This document shows, in pieces, positions 48,233-60,300 of a stretch of 64,000 nt of DNA. Both the position numbers and the translations under genes were made by a program. Position 1 is the stretch's first letter, and every line of letters starts with the position of its first letter. The notes under the pieces are model-generated. The model did not search any database and had not been told where the DNA came from. It saw only the letters and a list, made by a program, of their open reading frames with translations. The stretch spans positions 36,136 through 100,135 of the forward strand of contig VWZX01005787.1 in NCBI GenBank assembly GCA_013399015.1, given 5' to 3'. The DNA is from Galbula dea (taxonomy: Eukaryota > Chordata > Aves > Piciformes > Galbulidae).

Positions 48233-49542
48233 TAGTCTTCTGGTAAATACGGCAATTTGATTCTAAGCTCATTTTAGGCACAGCAGATAAATAAGCAGTC
48301 ATAAACTATGTCATGATAAATAAAAGCCATCTTGAGCTCAGGTAGTGAAAACCAATCAATAGAGGACACTCATCCCCACTGTAAGTAACAGCTAATGCTT
48401 TGTTGTTAGTGGTGGATAGTCTGTCATTGTATTTTAAAACCACAAAGAATTCCCTGTGACACCAGCAATCATGGTGAGTTGGGAAATAAGCAGGCATAAA
48501 TGTGCATTTTAATTCCATGGGCTCACTCAGTTAGCATGTCTTCCAACCCAGGAGATCATTTTGCTGTCTCATGGGCCTGGAAAGGTACAGAAAAAGAAAA
48601 ACAGGCTCTTCATTGAGTTTCAGCTTACACATGATAACAGAGCATGGTGTTTTCTGCTCTTTTGGCTACTGTAAGGCAAATTAAAGTTGATTAATACTTT
48701 AATAAAGTTGATAAAAACAAACGACTAAGCTGATTAGCTGTCACACATTTATGATTATTCTTCTGGTTATATCAGTCAAAAACCTGAACGCCCAAAAAAA
48801 CTTGTACAATTTTTCCAGAAGTGTTACACTTGTTAATGTTTCATAGATTGAAAGTATCTCTTTTACGAAGAGCAAAATTATCAAAGAAGCTTATTAATTT
48901 TTCTGTAATACAAGCTTTTTGAAATAGATAATTCCAATTGGAAATGAATAAATATTCATTAAAATTCCATTAAATGTATCTATCAAATAATGAATAAATA
49001 TTAATTGAATTTAAATATTTAATAATAATTTTTTTTATGTCTGAAAATGCTATTTTATTCATTTTGTAAAACTACATAACCCACAGTATTTCCTACATCA
49101 TGAGGTATTTTTAATGGTTCAGAAGTTTCGGCAAACTGAATACTATCTATGCTGGTTTTGCATTTCTACTGTTTATAACGTGACAAATACTGTGATAAAT
49201 GCACTAGGTGCATTAAATCAGACTCAGTCTAAAAAGTGATCAAACTTCATTTAAGCAATGCAATTTATTTTGAAAGTATTAAAAGAGAGAAGAAGTTCAA
49301 ATATTTCATTTCCCTCTTGCTTAATGAATTATTGATTTGTGTTTTGCTTTTGAATGATAGTGTCTGATACATTAAACATTTGTTCAAATCTTTACACAAA
49401 TATTGTATATCATGATTCTGGCAACAGAACAATGTATACACCAAGATAGACCTGAAAGGATGGAATACTACAAAATAAAAATAATGAAGTGCCACAACTG
49501 TGCACAGGTTTGTGTGAGGATGCCTATGTAAAATAGTAAATG
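48233..49542. other. Unique sequence, nothing recognised
   Basis: AT-rich, with a very AT-rich core at about 48940-49040. No feature is supported. Confidence 0.4.
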
Positions 49543-49713
49543 TAACAGACTGCCCAGAGAGGATGGGGAGTCTCCTTCTCTGGAGAGATTCAAACCCCTT
49601 CTGAATGCACTTCTGTGTGACCTGGTGTAGGGAATCCTACTCTGTCAAGGGGGGGTTGGACTAGATGATCTTTCGAGGTCCCTTACAGTTCCTAACATTC
49701 TGTGATTCAGTGA
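49543..49713 (+). mobile_element. CR1 LINE 3' end
   Basis: It starts abruptly at 'taacagactgcccagagagg', then 'gtctccttctctggagagattcaaac', 'gtgacctggtgtagggaatcctactctg' and 'ttggactagatgatctttcgaggtccctt', and ends 'acattctgtgattcagtga'. About 170 bases, of the common tail class. Confidence 0.92.
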
Positions 49714-52377
49714 AATGAAAATAATGCATCCTGAGGATGTTACAGAATTACAGAAAGTTTACATTTGGGTTAACACTGAGTAGGGAACCTTGGAAAAGAA
49801 AATGACTTTCCACTAATAATAATTGACATTTCTTGCAACCACAAATGCATACCTATTACATGTTTAAAGGGAGAGCTCTCTTACACCCTGCTCCTGTTCA
49901 GAAACTTCAGCTTCATGCACAGCTATTCATGCCAATGGTAACTACACAGACAAAAGACAGAAGAAAACTGCTGAGAGCAGTAAACACATAGATAATCCTG
50001 TCCACCAAACAATTTTGCATTTCCTTTATGCACCATTTATTTCAGACAAAAAAGCTGCTGAGAGATTTATGTCAAAGTGATTTCCACAGTTCAGCTGCTC
50101 AAGGCTGGGGAGATGATTGAAGTGCTGATCTACACTTTCCTGGGGACCTGTAAATACCCCTTTCCTGCCATGCCTGGTATGGAAGCTCTCACATGCTCTA
50201 CTTCAGACAAGTTCATTCCTAACTGGGTGGTTTTTGGTAACATGGATGAGGAAAAAGGGCCTATGGCTACTGAGAGATAGACAACTGTCTTTTTTCCCGT
50301 GGACAGCAATACTAGTTGTTCTGTCTTTGGTCTACCATGCCAGAGTGGGAAAGCTGGGAAGGTGTTCTACCCTCCTTCTGCTGAGCTCTCTGCAAAGAAG
50401 GCAGCACACCTCTCACATCCATGGAGGAGAAAGCAGTGTTCAGGGCACACACGGGATTAAAATAATCATATCTACTATAACACAAACCAAAATATTCATG
50501 CTCCCTTTGAAAGCACACAAGCTTGTCATGCAAAAATACTGAAATAGTATTTTTCCCAGCTGTGCTGGGACAATAAGCACCGTTTTATCATATATATTCA
50601 CAGTGAATTAGCCTGCCAACTAATGAACAATTATCCATCAGGACTACATCGAGATTTTGCCTAGATGGATGCGAATGGTGAGCAATAAATATCACCTTTC
50701 AAGGACTAACCAGATCCAAACATGCAAGCTCAGACCAACAGATGCAAAGTGGGGCCAGGGAGACATGGAAGCTAGGCTCCTTTTCTCTCTAATGTCGCAA
50801 CTAGCATGCCCAATGTGTTTGACAGTGTGTTGCCATTTATCGTGCTGTAGGTCAACCACGGGACACAATCCCTTAAAGTAGGAAACAATCCAGGTGTTAT
50901 GTGAGCGTCACCACGTAGGCAACATTGGCCAGGTTACTATGAAACCCTGGCTCGGTGAGGTATCTGGAGATAGAATCTAACATAATGTTAATCAGGCTGG
51001 TCATTGTGTATAAATAAAGATATTAAAAAGAATCTGTGTAGTGAAACATACCACACATTATTTTTTCCATACACATTTTTCTATCCATGACACTACTCTT
51101 TTAAAGTGTCTTTCCAGACTCAATAGACTCAATAGAACATGATGCCCCTGAAAATTTTGTTTGAGACTGTTTCCTAAGAATAGGTGGTTAATTCATAGTT
51201 GAAACCTTGGCTTCTAGCCTCACCAGAATCAAGTATCATATTTCTATCACTCAATAAAAATGAATTCTCCATTCCCAGGAAATGTTTCTACGATTAATTT
51301 AGAGAATGAATCACTTTTTTTGTGGTTCTAAGTAAAAAATACACAGAGTCCATTTAAAACCTATTAACAAGTTTAGGAAGGCTAAATAAGGTGTAATTCA
51401 TGTAGTATTTTTTCCCTTTCCACATATTTAACAATGTTTTGGAACACGATGCATAACATACATAGCTGTGATTGTCCTGAGGTTAGTCAACATTCTGCAC
51501 CAGTGGTCATACATACAGAGTGGTAAAATGAAATTTGAGAATTCAGTTTACAAATAGCTGTGAAAAAAACTAGATTTCAGTGTTGAGAAGTTGTAATCAT
51601 TACAGCATTTACATTATGAAAAATTAAAAGCTGATATTTCAAGTTATGAACAGTGCTATAAAGCTGGTATTCTACACTGTGTATTGCAAGCTCATTTAAA
51701 ATGTACTCTTCCACAACATGATGAGAACACAAATTATAATTAGGAAAGCAGCCCAAGCAGAAAATTAGTCTGGAAGACTAGTCTGAATGTGTTTCTGCAG
51801 ACAAAGCCATCCTCTGTCTTAACTCTGCTGTCTCAGTATAGGGAGAGATTGATGCAGAAGATAAAGGGGAGATATGGCTTTCTGGAGGGGAAAAAACCCC
51901 CTAAAAACACAAAAAAAACCCACAACACCCCCCTCCACAACTTTGCAAATATGATCTATAGTGTTTGAGTCATGCAAATATGCACAAAGAGAAGGCTCAC
52001 CAGATTCCCTCTTTGCAGAGTTACGGTATAGGTTTTTACAGCTGCAATGTACAGCTCTATACCTGAATTTTTGTTCCCATGAATCTAGTCATAGGCAAAA
52101 ATCCACATTTATTAGCATAGATAAAGTCTTCTGACCCCACACTGAACCCAGAGCCTGCTTGCACAAGTAAATGTACCCAACATTTGTAACCAACAAAGGT
52201 TTACCTATAAAGGTAGTCTTCTGAGAAAAAAACATGGCTCAAGATTTCATTTTGAAAAAAATGGACCAAAAAAGAAAACAGGACAAAAAGTGCTCACTAC
52301 CACTAAATGATAAATCGATGAAACAATCCTGAGCAAGTTATAACCAAGCAAGACACATATTGGAAAACATTTGCATT

Positions 52378-52441
52378 TGAGGTTTTCTCTTCTGGAAAAA
52401 TTTTTTGAGGTTTTCTCTTCTGGAAAAAGTTTATGAGGTTT
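52378..52441 (+). repeat. Minisatellite, period 28, 2.3 copies
   Basis: The unit beginning 'tgaggttttctcttctgg' occurs at 52378 and 52406, with a third partial unit at 52434. The first two differ only near their ends (poly-T against 'gttta'). Confidence 0.85.
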
Positions 52442-52601
52442 AAAAGAAAAGCCTAATATTTCTATACATATCACTTTGTATCTCTGTACTTTATCTAGAG
52501 ACACTGGAATAATCCACTGATTAGAATATTATACCTACCTTTATAGGTGTCTCTTCTTGTGTAAAGGGGACCCCTATAGTAGATAGTACTTACATTGCAC
52601 T

Positions 52602-52633
52602 CAAAACAAAAACAAAAACAAAAACAAAAAAAC
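52602..52633 (+). repeat. (CAAAAA)n microsatellite
   Basis: About five units of CAAAAA or CAAAA, then an A run and CCC. It overlaps the start of an A-rich stretch ending near 52690. Confidence 0.85.
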
Positions 52634-55030
52634 CCTACAGAGGCAAGGAGCTGTATCAACAATTGCCTGGAAAAAAAAAAACCAAACCCTGTGCTCTGCT
52701 ATAATTTTGGCAAGAAAAAGGAAATGTGTGGCAAGTCTGAAGCTAGATGCCTAGCTAATATAAAGGGTTTTAAAAAAAAATGACAATTAAGACATGAGAG
52801 GCCTTATTTTCTCCAGGAGTGGCCTGTGTTTGTGCCTATACATGCATGCAGCTCTAGACAAAACTTAAGCAAAACAGACACTTGTTAGAAAGATGAGCAA
52901 AAAGATGTTACCACATTGTAGAACAACACACAACAGCCCCTGTTTTGTACCTTGAGTCTTGTTCTTCTCACTTACCACCCATTATCTGGGGAATTTAACA
53001 CAACCACTGCAGATATTGCTCCAAATATCTACCCTGAATGCACCTTTGATCTCAGTTGTAACAATCCAGAAATTTGGTGCACCCTGGCATTGGCTTTTCC
53101 CTGGCTGCGTGCTGTTGTTCTGAACCTTTTTTGCTCCCCTCTTTTACCTGCCTTTCACAGAGCAGAGTGGCAACTTGAAAATCACTCTCTGAGCGTGGTT
53201 CTTACCCTAGATATTTTCAATACCTAGTTTTAATTTCTTTTTGGTTGAACAAACCGAAGAGGAACAGAGACTGTGAGAGAAGAAACACTGCTAAGAAAGA
53301 GCTACCTTCCTGGTTTTCATGTTACAAATATTCACTAAAATTTAGAAGAATATATAAAGACAACAAAACATATTCAGCTTCACATAGCCTTAGACCCAAA
53401 TCTATCACCCCGACTCTTCAAGAATCCAAATTATCTACAGCAGCTCCTGCTGGTCAGTGGGACTTCGATATGTTTATCTAATAAGTACATTTTGTTTCTG
53501 TCTCCTACTCACACGTTGGTTGGAGCATCTCACTTCAATAATGAAGTGGTTTGAAGATTCAGCTGATGCTAGGTGACAGGGATAAGAAACCCAAACCAGA
53601 AAAAGCTCCTGGAAATGTTGCTTGGATCTAAACAAAAGAACAAATTGACTAGGGATAGCTGCTTATCTCATTTTAAGGCTGAGGTTTATTAAGTTTATTA
53701 ATTTCCTGTTAGTTCATATGCAAATTTGAACATTTTTGTATTGCTTTCATGTGTCTAAGAGGTTAGGAAAAGGGAATTATAACTTCCCATATAAAGCATG
53801 GTCTAAGACAGGGTGCACATGTGACTTTATTGTGTACTTATTTCCATCACAGGTAGGAACTAAGGCAATGCTTAATACAGGCTTCCATATTGTGCTTCTG
53901 CTCATTTGGAGATGATTTAAAACTATATCTGGACTAAGCATGTGTGTATGAATTATTGTTTGGAGTACAGATATTTCCTGAATTGAACTGTAGAAGAAAC
54001 CAAAAGTTTCTAAAAACAAAAGCAAAAGTTAATATAATAGTTTGTTATTGAAAAACTTTATAAACACCTTTCCAGGCAAAGGTCCTATTAAACTTTATCA
54101 CTTGAGCTTGCAGTGGCCTCTTTGAAAACTTTTAATTATAGTATTCTTTTGTACTCAAAATGTCACAAACATATATGAAAGGGAAGGCTTTCTGTAAATT
54201 AAAAAATGGGAAAGGAACACAAATTAATTTTTATTTCTTGTCAGACTCTTTGTGTGGGTTTTAGTTTTGACAAAAAGAAAACACTACACAATGATTGAAA
54301 ATGAAACTAGCAGTGATGATGTAGATTTGGGCAACTGAAAGCATTGTTTTGATTATAGGTTCCTCATTTTTCATTCGGTTCATACATGCTTTCAAAGTAA
54401 GTAGCTATATATGATAAATTAATTTAATTTTAAAACCAGTTTTGGTGACATTTGCAAGATATTTCACACTTTCCAAAACTGTGAAGTTATTTATATTCCT
54501 AGATATAGTTTGAGAAACCTTATTTCAAGTTTAAAAATACTGGCTCATAATCCTGTCGAAGTGTGTGAGAAATGTCCTTTAGAACATGTATGAGATGACA
54601 AGAATAAAGATGTTGGACTAAAAACCTGGTTGGAGAAATAAAATCCCACCAGGAAAGCTGTTAATCTTCTCATGTAAAACCATACCAAGTAGCCTGCAAC
54701 CGCCTTATGTAAGTTTTCTAACCAAAGGGTGCCTTGGGCTGTACAAAGACTTACTGTGATGGAGCTCAGTATGTCTAAATTAAGGATGCACGTGCTAGGA
54801 AGGATGTAGTCAACAGGAGGAGAAACTTAGTTCTTAAAATTTTATTATTGAACTAGTCAATAACACTTTCTGAAAGTTCAGTATTTTTATTTACTGGAGT
54901 TCCCCGAGTCCAAGAAATAGGATATGTATTCCCCATGAAAAAGATCATCTGTGCTGGCAGCTTTCAGAATACCTGGTTCTTGTCATGCAGAACTGGATTC
55001 AGGTGATAACATAATATCTGGTTTTATTAT

Positions 55031-55244
55031 GAAAAAAACCCAAACCAAACCAACATGACAAAAATTAAAAAAAAAGAAAAAAACGCCACCAAAACAAAAC
55101 ACCCCAGAAAAACCAAGCAATAAAGAACAAACCAAAAAAAAACCAAACAAACATAAAAAAGAACCAAACAAAAACCACACACACAAAAACCCACCAACAA
55201 AACAAAACAAAAACCTCAATCAAAGAAAACTAAAAAAAAAACCC
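55031..55244 (+). repeat. A/C-rich low-complexity tract, about 210 bp
   Basis: Nearly devoid of G and T, made of irregular AAACC/AAAAC/ACAAA units. The 78-codon minus-strand frame across it is Phe/Gly/Leu/Val-rich purely because of composition. It is the longest of several such tracts in the window. Confidence 0.85.
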
Positions 55245-56920
55245 TTGGTACTTATAGTGAAGTAAAATAAATAAATACATAAATAATGTTGAAACAGAAG
55301 CCTTTACAGTTATACTAGCAAAGCACACGGAAAATCCAAAGCTTTTCTTTGCAAAAAAGTATATAATGATCTGAATTTATTTTTAAGATTTTATGAATTA
55401 TTGGTTTTGTTGGTAGTTTTCTGAAAGCTTGGAATATCACAATATAGGTTTTTTTGTGAATTTTTCCATCACTTGGTTGGATTGAAGAAATTAGAATTCT
55501 TCTACTTTTCTGGGGCTTTTCAACACCTCCTTCTTTCCACCATCCTACAGACTAAAAATCATATGATATAGCAAGACCGGTCAGAAGAAAGAGTATGCGG
55601 AGGCATTTCTTGGAGCCTCAGGCTTTCAAGCTCAACAAGACAGAGATGGAAGCTCCAAACATGCATGCAACCATGCAGTTAGAAGGTGTAGTACCAAGTT
55701 TATGCTTAATGTCCAGCTGAAAAATCTTCCCTTAAATTTGAAACTCACCTTCAACACCTGTCTGCCTCATCCGTTGTTGCTTAACTCCCCCAGTTTTAAT
55801 TAACGATGTTATGATATATTTTAGTTGCAATTTAAGACTCTGTTCAGGCAGTGTGCAGCAGAACTTTGAAGGAGACCTCCACACAAATAAGAACTGTGAT
55901 TACTCTTTTCATGGTGAGTCTTCTTTAGAAAATATGTGAACATATAGGGAGGTTATTGTAGTCTTCTTAGGTAAAATCTTTACCTGCATAAGTGCTGTTC
56001 AGCAGCCAAAATAGGTTGAACAGCACCAAATATAGAAAAACCTCAGATTCATTTCTGGTTTCAGAGCATACATTTTCCTATCTGGCCTCTAAATACAGTT
56101 TCTGCAGTGCTTTGTCCATGAGGATCATTCAGTAGTCCCAGTGAATTACTAATGGCAAAGATCCTACATCTAGGCGTTACCCTTTAATTGTGATGCCCTT
56201 AATAATTTAATTTTCTGTCAGCCTTGAATTCGTTAGGCAATTGGACTAGATAATCATTGCAGGTGCCTTCCAATTAATCCTATCCTGTCTTATCCTACGC
56301 TGCTTTAATTGCTACCCCTAGACTCAGATTCGTACCTTATCAAAAGCTTCCCCTTGCTGATGTGAAGATAACTTCCTCTGGAGCTTCTTGTCTTGGAGGA
56401 CAGCTCTGGGAATAGACCTTTAAGAACTAGATAAGAATGGAGGTGAGGTACCCCAGCCTCATCTGAGAGGTTTTCCGGACCTTCATCTGGTATTTTCCCT
56501 TATCTCCATCTCCTGTACTGACATACAGATATTGCTACCTCGTTTATGTTCCCCAACTGCTATTGCTAGACTTCTCCTATTTACTGGTTACCTTTTCTCT
56601 ACGAAAGCTTCATTAACTCAACACACCCTGCAAGTTTTTGTCCTCCCCTAGTCCCAAAAGAATTTCTTAAGACACTGTATGCCAATACAGCATCCAAGTA
56701 TGGCTGAAATGGCCCAGAGATATAGGAGAAGATTGGTTTTCTGATCTGCAACACAATGTTGCATCAAGCTTTACTACTGAAAAGTATATTCCTTTTTGCT
56801 TTACTGCATGGTGGCCTTTTGTTGTGGCATGCTATTGTGGGCTGCAGGATCTAGGGCCTAGCAGAAGGGAAGCTGCAGAAGGCCAAAGTCAGTTTCTCAC
56901 AAGAAAGCAGTTAGATAGCC
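55245..56920. other. Mostly unique sequence
   Basis: Apart from a CR1-like terminus near 56240, nothing is recognised. No open frame of note. Confidence 0.4.
56240..56300 (+). mobile_element. Possible old CR1-like 3' terminus
   Basis: 'attggactagataatcattgcagg' and 'gccttccaattaatcctatcctgtcttatcct' resembles a decayed CR1 3' end followed by a degenerate 5-bp tail repeat (TCCTA-like). Only about 60 bases match and no coding sequence is attached. Confidence 0.45.
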
Positions 56921-57180
56921 TGGGAGAGAAGGTGGGAGTCACCTAGCAGGAGCTTTTGCAGCTGCACACAGAGACCTTGGGGTCCCACATAGCCTTAACA
57001 TCTTATCCTTCCCACACCACACAGCACCAGTCTTATCACATCCACATTTCTTTGAAGTATACTGTTTTATCCTCATTTATGGTAGTTGTTTTTACTAGTA
57101 ACTGTTGCTTCTTAATTGGTCAGTTTAATTTGTGTATGTAAGTGTCACTTGCTAATTGGTCATTATTCTTTCTGTAAAGG

Positions 57181-57188
57181 TATAAAAG
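57181..57188 (+). promoter_or_regulatory. TATA box of the LTR
   Basis: TATAAAAG about 22 and 62 bases downstream of two ATTGG (inverted CCAAT) elements, at the position expected for the U3/R promoter. Activity is not known. Confidence 0.6.
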
Positions 57189-57291
57189 ATAATTGCTAAC
57201 AATAGCACGGTGCTAGCCAATTTCTCTTGTATATACCTTTTCTACCTGTGACTCTTGTATTTTTGCTTGGCCTATACTTCATACTTTGTAG

Positions 57292-57297
57292 ATTAAA
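57292..57297 (+). promoter_or_regulatory. Polyadenylation signal of the LTR
   Basis: ATTAAA, followed about 17 bases later by a GT-rich element ('ttttgtctgtgtgtgag'). It lies about 110 bases after the TATA box, which gives a plausible R region of about 90-100 bases. Confidence 0.55.
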
Positions 57298-57387
57298 TGC
57301 GTCCACCACTACATGTCTTTTGTCTGTGTGTGAGTCAGATCCGTCTGAAAATCCCTCTTCTGAATCTTGTCGTGCATGACAATAGCC

Positions 57388-60300
57388 TTTGGTTTCTTAA
57401 AGCTAAGCTATTTTTCTGAAGGAAAGGGAGGGAAGCATATCTGCAAATTGTTTTGCTCTACTTATTTTCTAGGCACCATTGTTAATCAGACAGTGAGCAG
57501 ATAAATGCTAATAACCTCAGCTGAAAACCAAAGCATCATGACTGTGGTCATAACAGCTGCAATTCTGGCGTGGAGAGGAGATGTAGAGGAAACTATAACA
57601 ACGTTCATGTCTGGATTATCACAGATCAATGCAGACTGAATGACCAGATTCTTTCTTTCTAGTTTCTTTTGTTTCCTGGTTTGTTTTTGGTTTTGTTTTT
57701 TAAAATTTCTTTTAGTTCAATGTTCAGGTGAAACAGCCAAATGAATAAAACATTCATATTGAAATTTAGGAAAAGAGTGAGAAAAGTGAAAAGAAAGAGG
57801 CATAAATATTTTTTGTGTGGTTTGCGTAACTGTAATTTCCAGTGTGTTGTAAATCATCTGGTGTCCCTTTAAGAATACTCAGTTTATAAAAGCTAACAAT
57901 ATTAAAAATACAGTAAGTAACATGTTTATAAAGTAAACGCACTGTGTTGCTACACATGTCAAGCACCTTCATCCCCTGCTGAATCAATATGAATTATTTA
58001 AACAAACTCTTTAAAACCTTTAAAATCAACTCTAAAAGCATACCCTAAGCAACCTAATCATTGGTATACAGGAGCAACAAGTCGCAAATTCATGTGTTAA
58101 ACTGTCTGACACACTCATTCTCTTTGATGGGAGAAAATGAAGCCAAAACATCTCCCTCAAAATCTTATATTCAGAAATGCATAATCTGCATGCATAAGTG
58201 AAATGAGGTTTTCTTATATTTCAAAACATTAAAAAATATTTTGTAATATTTTGCTTATAGAGAGAAATAAAAAGAAGAAAGCAAAATAATATGTTCAGGT
58301 TACAAAATATTTTTTTCTATAATGAATTTGTGTGGCAATCCAAAACAAGTAAGCAACAAGTACATAAAGATAATAATTAAAATAAAAATCTAATAAGGCA
58401 AAAGTTAAAGTTCCAAGTTTTAAAACCTTTTCTGTCAAGACTGATATTGGTTGTGAAGGAAGCTATATACACATTTAGAAATTTATTTCAAGTATTATAA
58501 AGATTTAAACTCTTACAAGAAAGGTGATTTACATGATTAATGTATAAAAGGCAAGAAAAATATTTTAGTTCAAATTCCTCAAAATAGAGGTGGAATTAGA
58601 TGAATGCATCCTACCTTACAGCCAGCTCACAGCATTTCAAGAGAGTCATGAAGTCTCTTGTGTGTATATGTATTTAAGTAAAGACAGCCAAACATCTGCC
58701 TCAGGTGATTGTTTCCTGCTCAGCCCACTGAAAGACGGAAGATACGAATTTATTTTTTTGTTACAGACACAAAATAAATATAATTTTGCAATCAAGTACA
58801 AAACCTATCACATAAAGAGTGGGTCTCAAATACTTTCCTATCAAATTGCACAATGCTTACGTTAACTTCTTGTTCTACTTGAACACTCAGATAACAAATA
58901 GATGTTAATAGGCCAGAAGTTACTCTTGCTTTAGGACAGCCTTTTTCTGTGCCCAAGAAGTTAACTGGAAGACATTTTTCGTGAAGCTACAATACTTTGC
59001 TACAGCTATACCAGTCTTTCAGTGGGAATATGAGAACACAACCCCCCTGCTGTGCATACATCCGGGGTAACTTACACCATCTGAGAATTTAGCCCCCATT
59101 TTCTCTATCTTGATCCACCTGATCTCAGGTATAAGATGAAGTTCTACCTGGGCAATCCTAAATGCCTTCTTTATTTTGAAAAAAGACAAAACTAACTTCA
59201 GAGACGTTAACATTTTATGAAATTTGTGTACTCAGGAATAACTTACGAGGGGTTATATCTGATAGGAGATAAGAGCTCATGTACTTTGCTCTCCTAGCAT
59301 GAAAAAATAGGTCATAGCCTCCTACAACCCCCCTCCAAAGTAAAAAAAAAATTCAGAAAACCAACAAGGAAGAATTTTGGCACTCTTCCTCAGGTGGTTT
59401 GAGATTAATGCAAATTACAGTCAAAGGGCAAATTGAAGATGGAGAATTCCAGATCTAGGGCAAAGTAAGTCAGCTGCAGTTAGGGAGGCTTTTCATGCCT
59501 GTCAAAAGGAGAAGATGTTACTTTATATTCGAGGAACATCGTGCAGCTTATCCTAAGTGACTTTATCACAAAAACTTCTTTCTGCAACAAGATATGATAT
59601 GAACATGAGAGATATCAGCATGGTCTAGTATTTTCTAATTCATCTAGTAAAAAAACCCATTACCTCCAAACCACTCTTGGTAAGCTCTTAAACCATTCTG
59701 GATACATTTTTATTATTTCCAAGAACTTGGAGTTATTATTACATGAAGACCTCTGAATTACCATTTGATTTTTCATACAATTAATGTGAAATTTTCCAGA
59801 TGTTAATCCTTTTACCACTTTCTGATATTCTGTTTGTTGAGGCTACAAAGTAATCAGATCGATGTGGGCACTTCGTGCTCTAATACCTGCCTCTGGAGGA
59901 AAATATAAGACAGTTCTGTAAAAGGTGGGAGAGGTGAAACAAAAATGATGCTAGATTTCCCTAGCTTATCTTCTCATGACCTAAATGTGAAAAAATATTT
60001 CCTTCCTTTTTTTGTCTTTTTTAATTATTATTATTATTTTTTTAAACTTACACACTTGCAAAGTCACAGATCCAGAGTTGAAAGTTTGACATAAATGTAA
60101 ACAGACTTACAATGCAATTCACTTTTGCAATACATTATTTGTATTACTCTTTCACCACAGATGAGCAAGCATGTGGTGGGTTTAAGGGCTCTTCCCAGCC
60201 CCCCCCACACAGCAGGTAAAGGAGAGACTGGATTGGAAGTTAAAAACTAAAAACTGCTTTAATAATAATAACAGATATANTGAACAGAATTAATTTTGTT

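Larger units (their letters stand above)
49714..55030. other. Unique sequence with minor simple repeats
   Basis: 5.3 kb with no transposon or gene recognised. Contains a C/A-rich patch (51887-51942), a 28-bp-period minisatellite (52378-52441) and a CAAAAA microsatellite (52602-52633). Open frames up to 102 codons lack domains. Confidence 0.4.
56921..57381 (+). mobile_element. Solo LTR of an endogenous retrovirus-like element
   Basis: Seen: a 461-base unit starting TG and ending CA, flanked on both sides by the same six bases, ATAGCC (56915-56920 and 57382-57387). Inside, in promoter order on the plus strand, are two inverted CCAAT boxes within an identical 10-mer TAATTGGTCA (57113 and 57153), TATAAAAG at 57181, ATTAAA at 57292 and a GT-rich stretch at 57314-57332. 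This fits U3-R-U5. There is no internal gag/pol sequence next to it, so it is a solo LTR left by recombination. The ends share little inverted symmetry beyond TG/CA. A 6-bp target duplication fits alpha- or beta-retrovirus-like integrases, but the family is not identified. Confidence 0.72.

Noticed and set aside
54983..55219. 78-codon Phe/Gly-rich minus-strand frame that looks like a membrane protein
   Set aside because: It is the complement of an A/C-rich low-complexity tract. The hydrophobic residues follow from composition.
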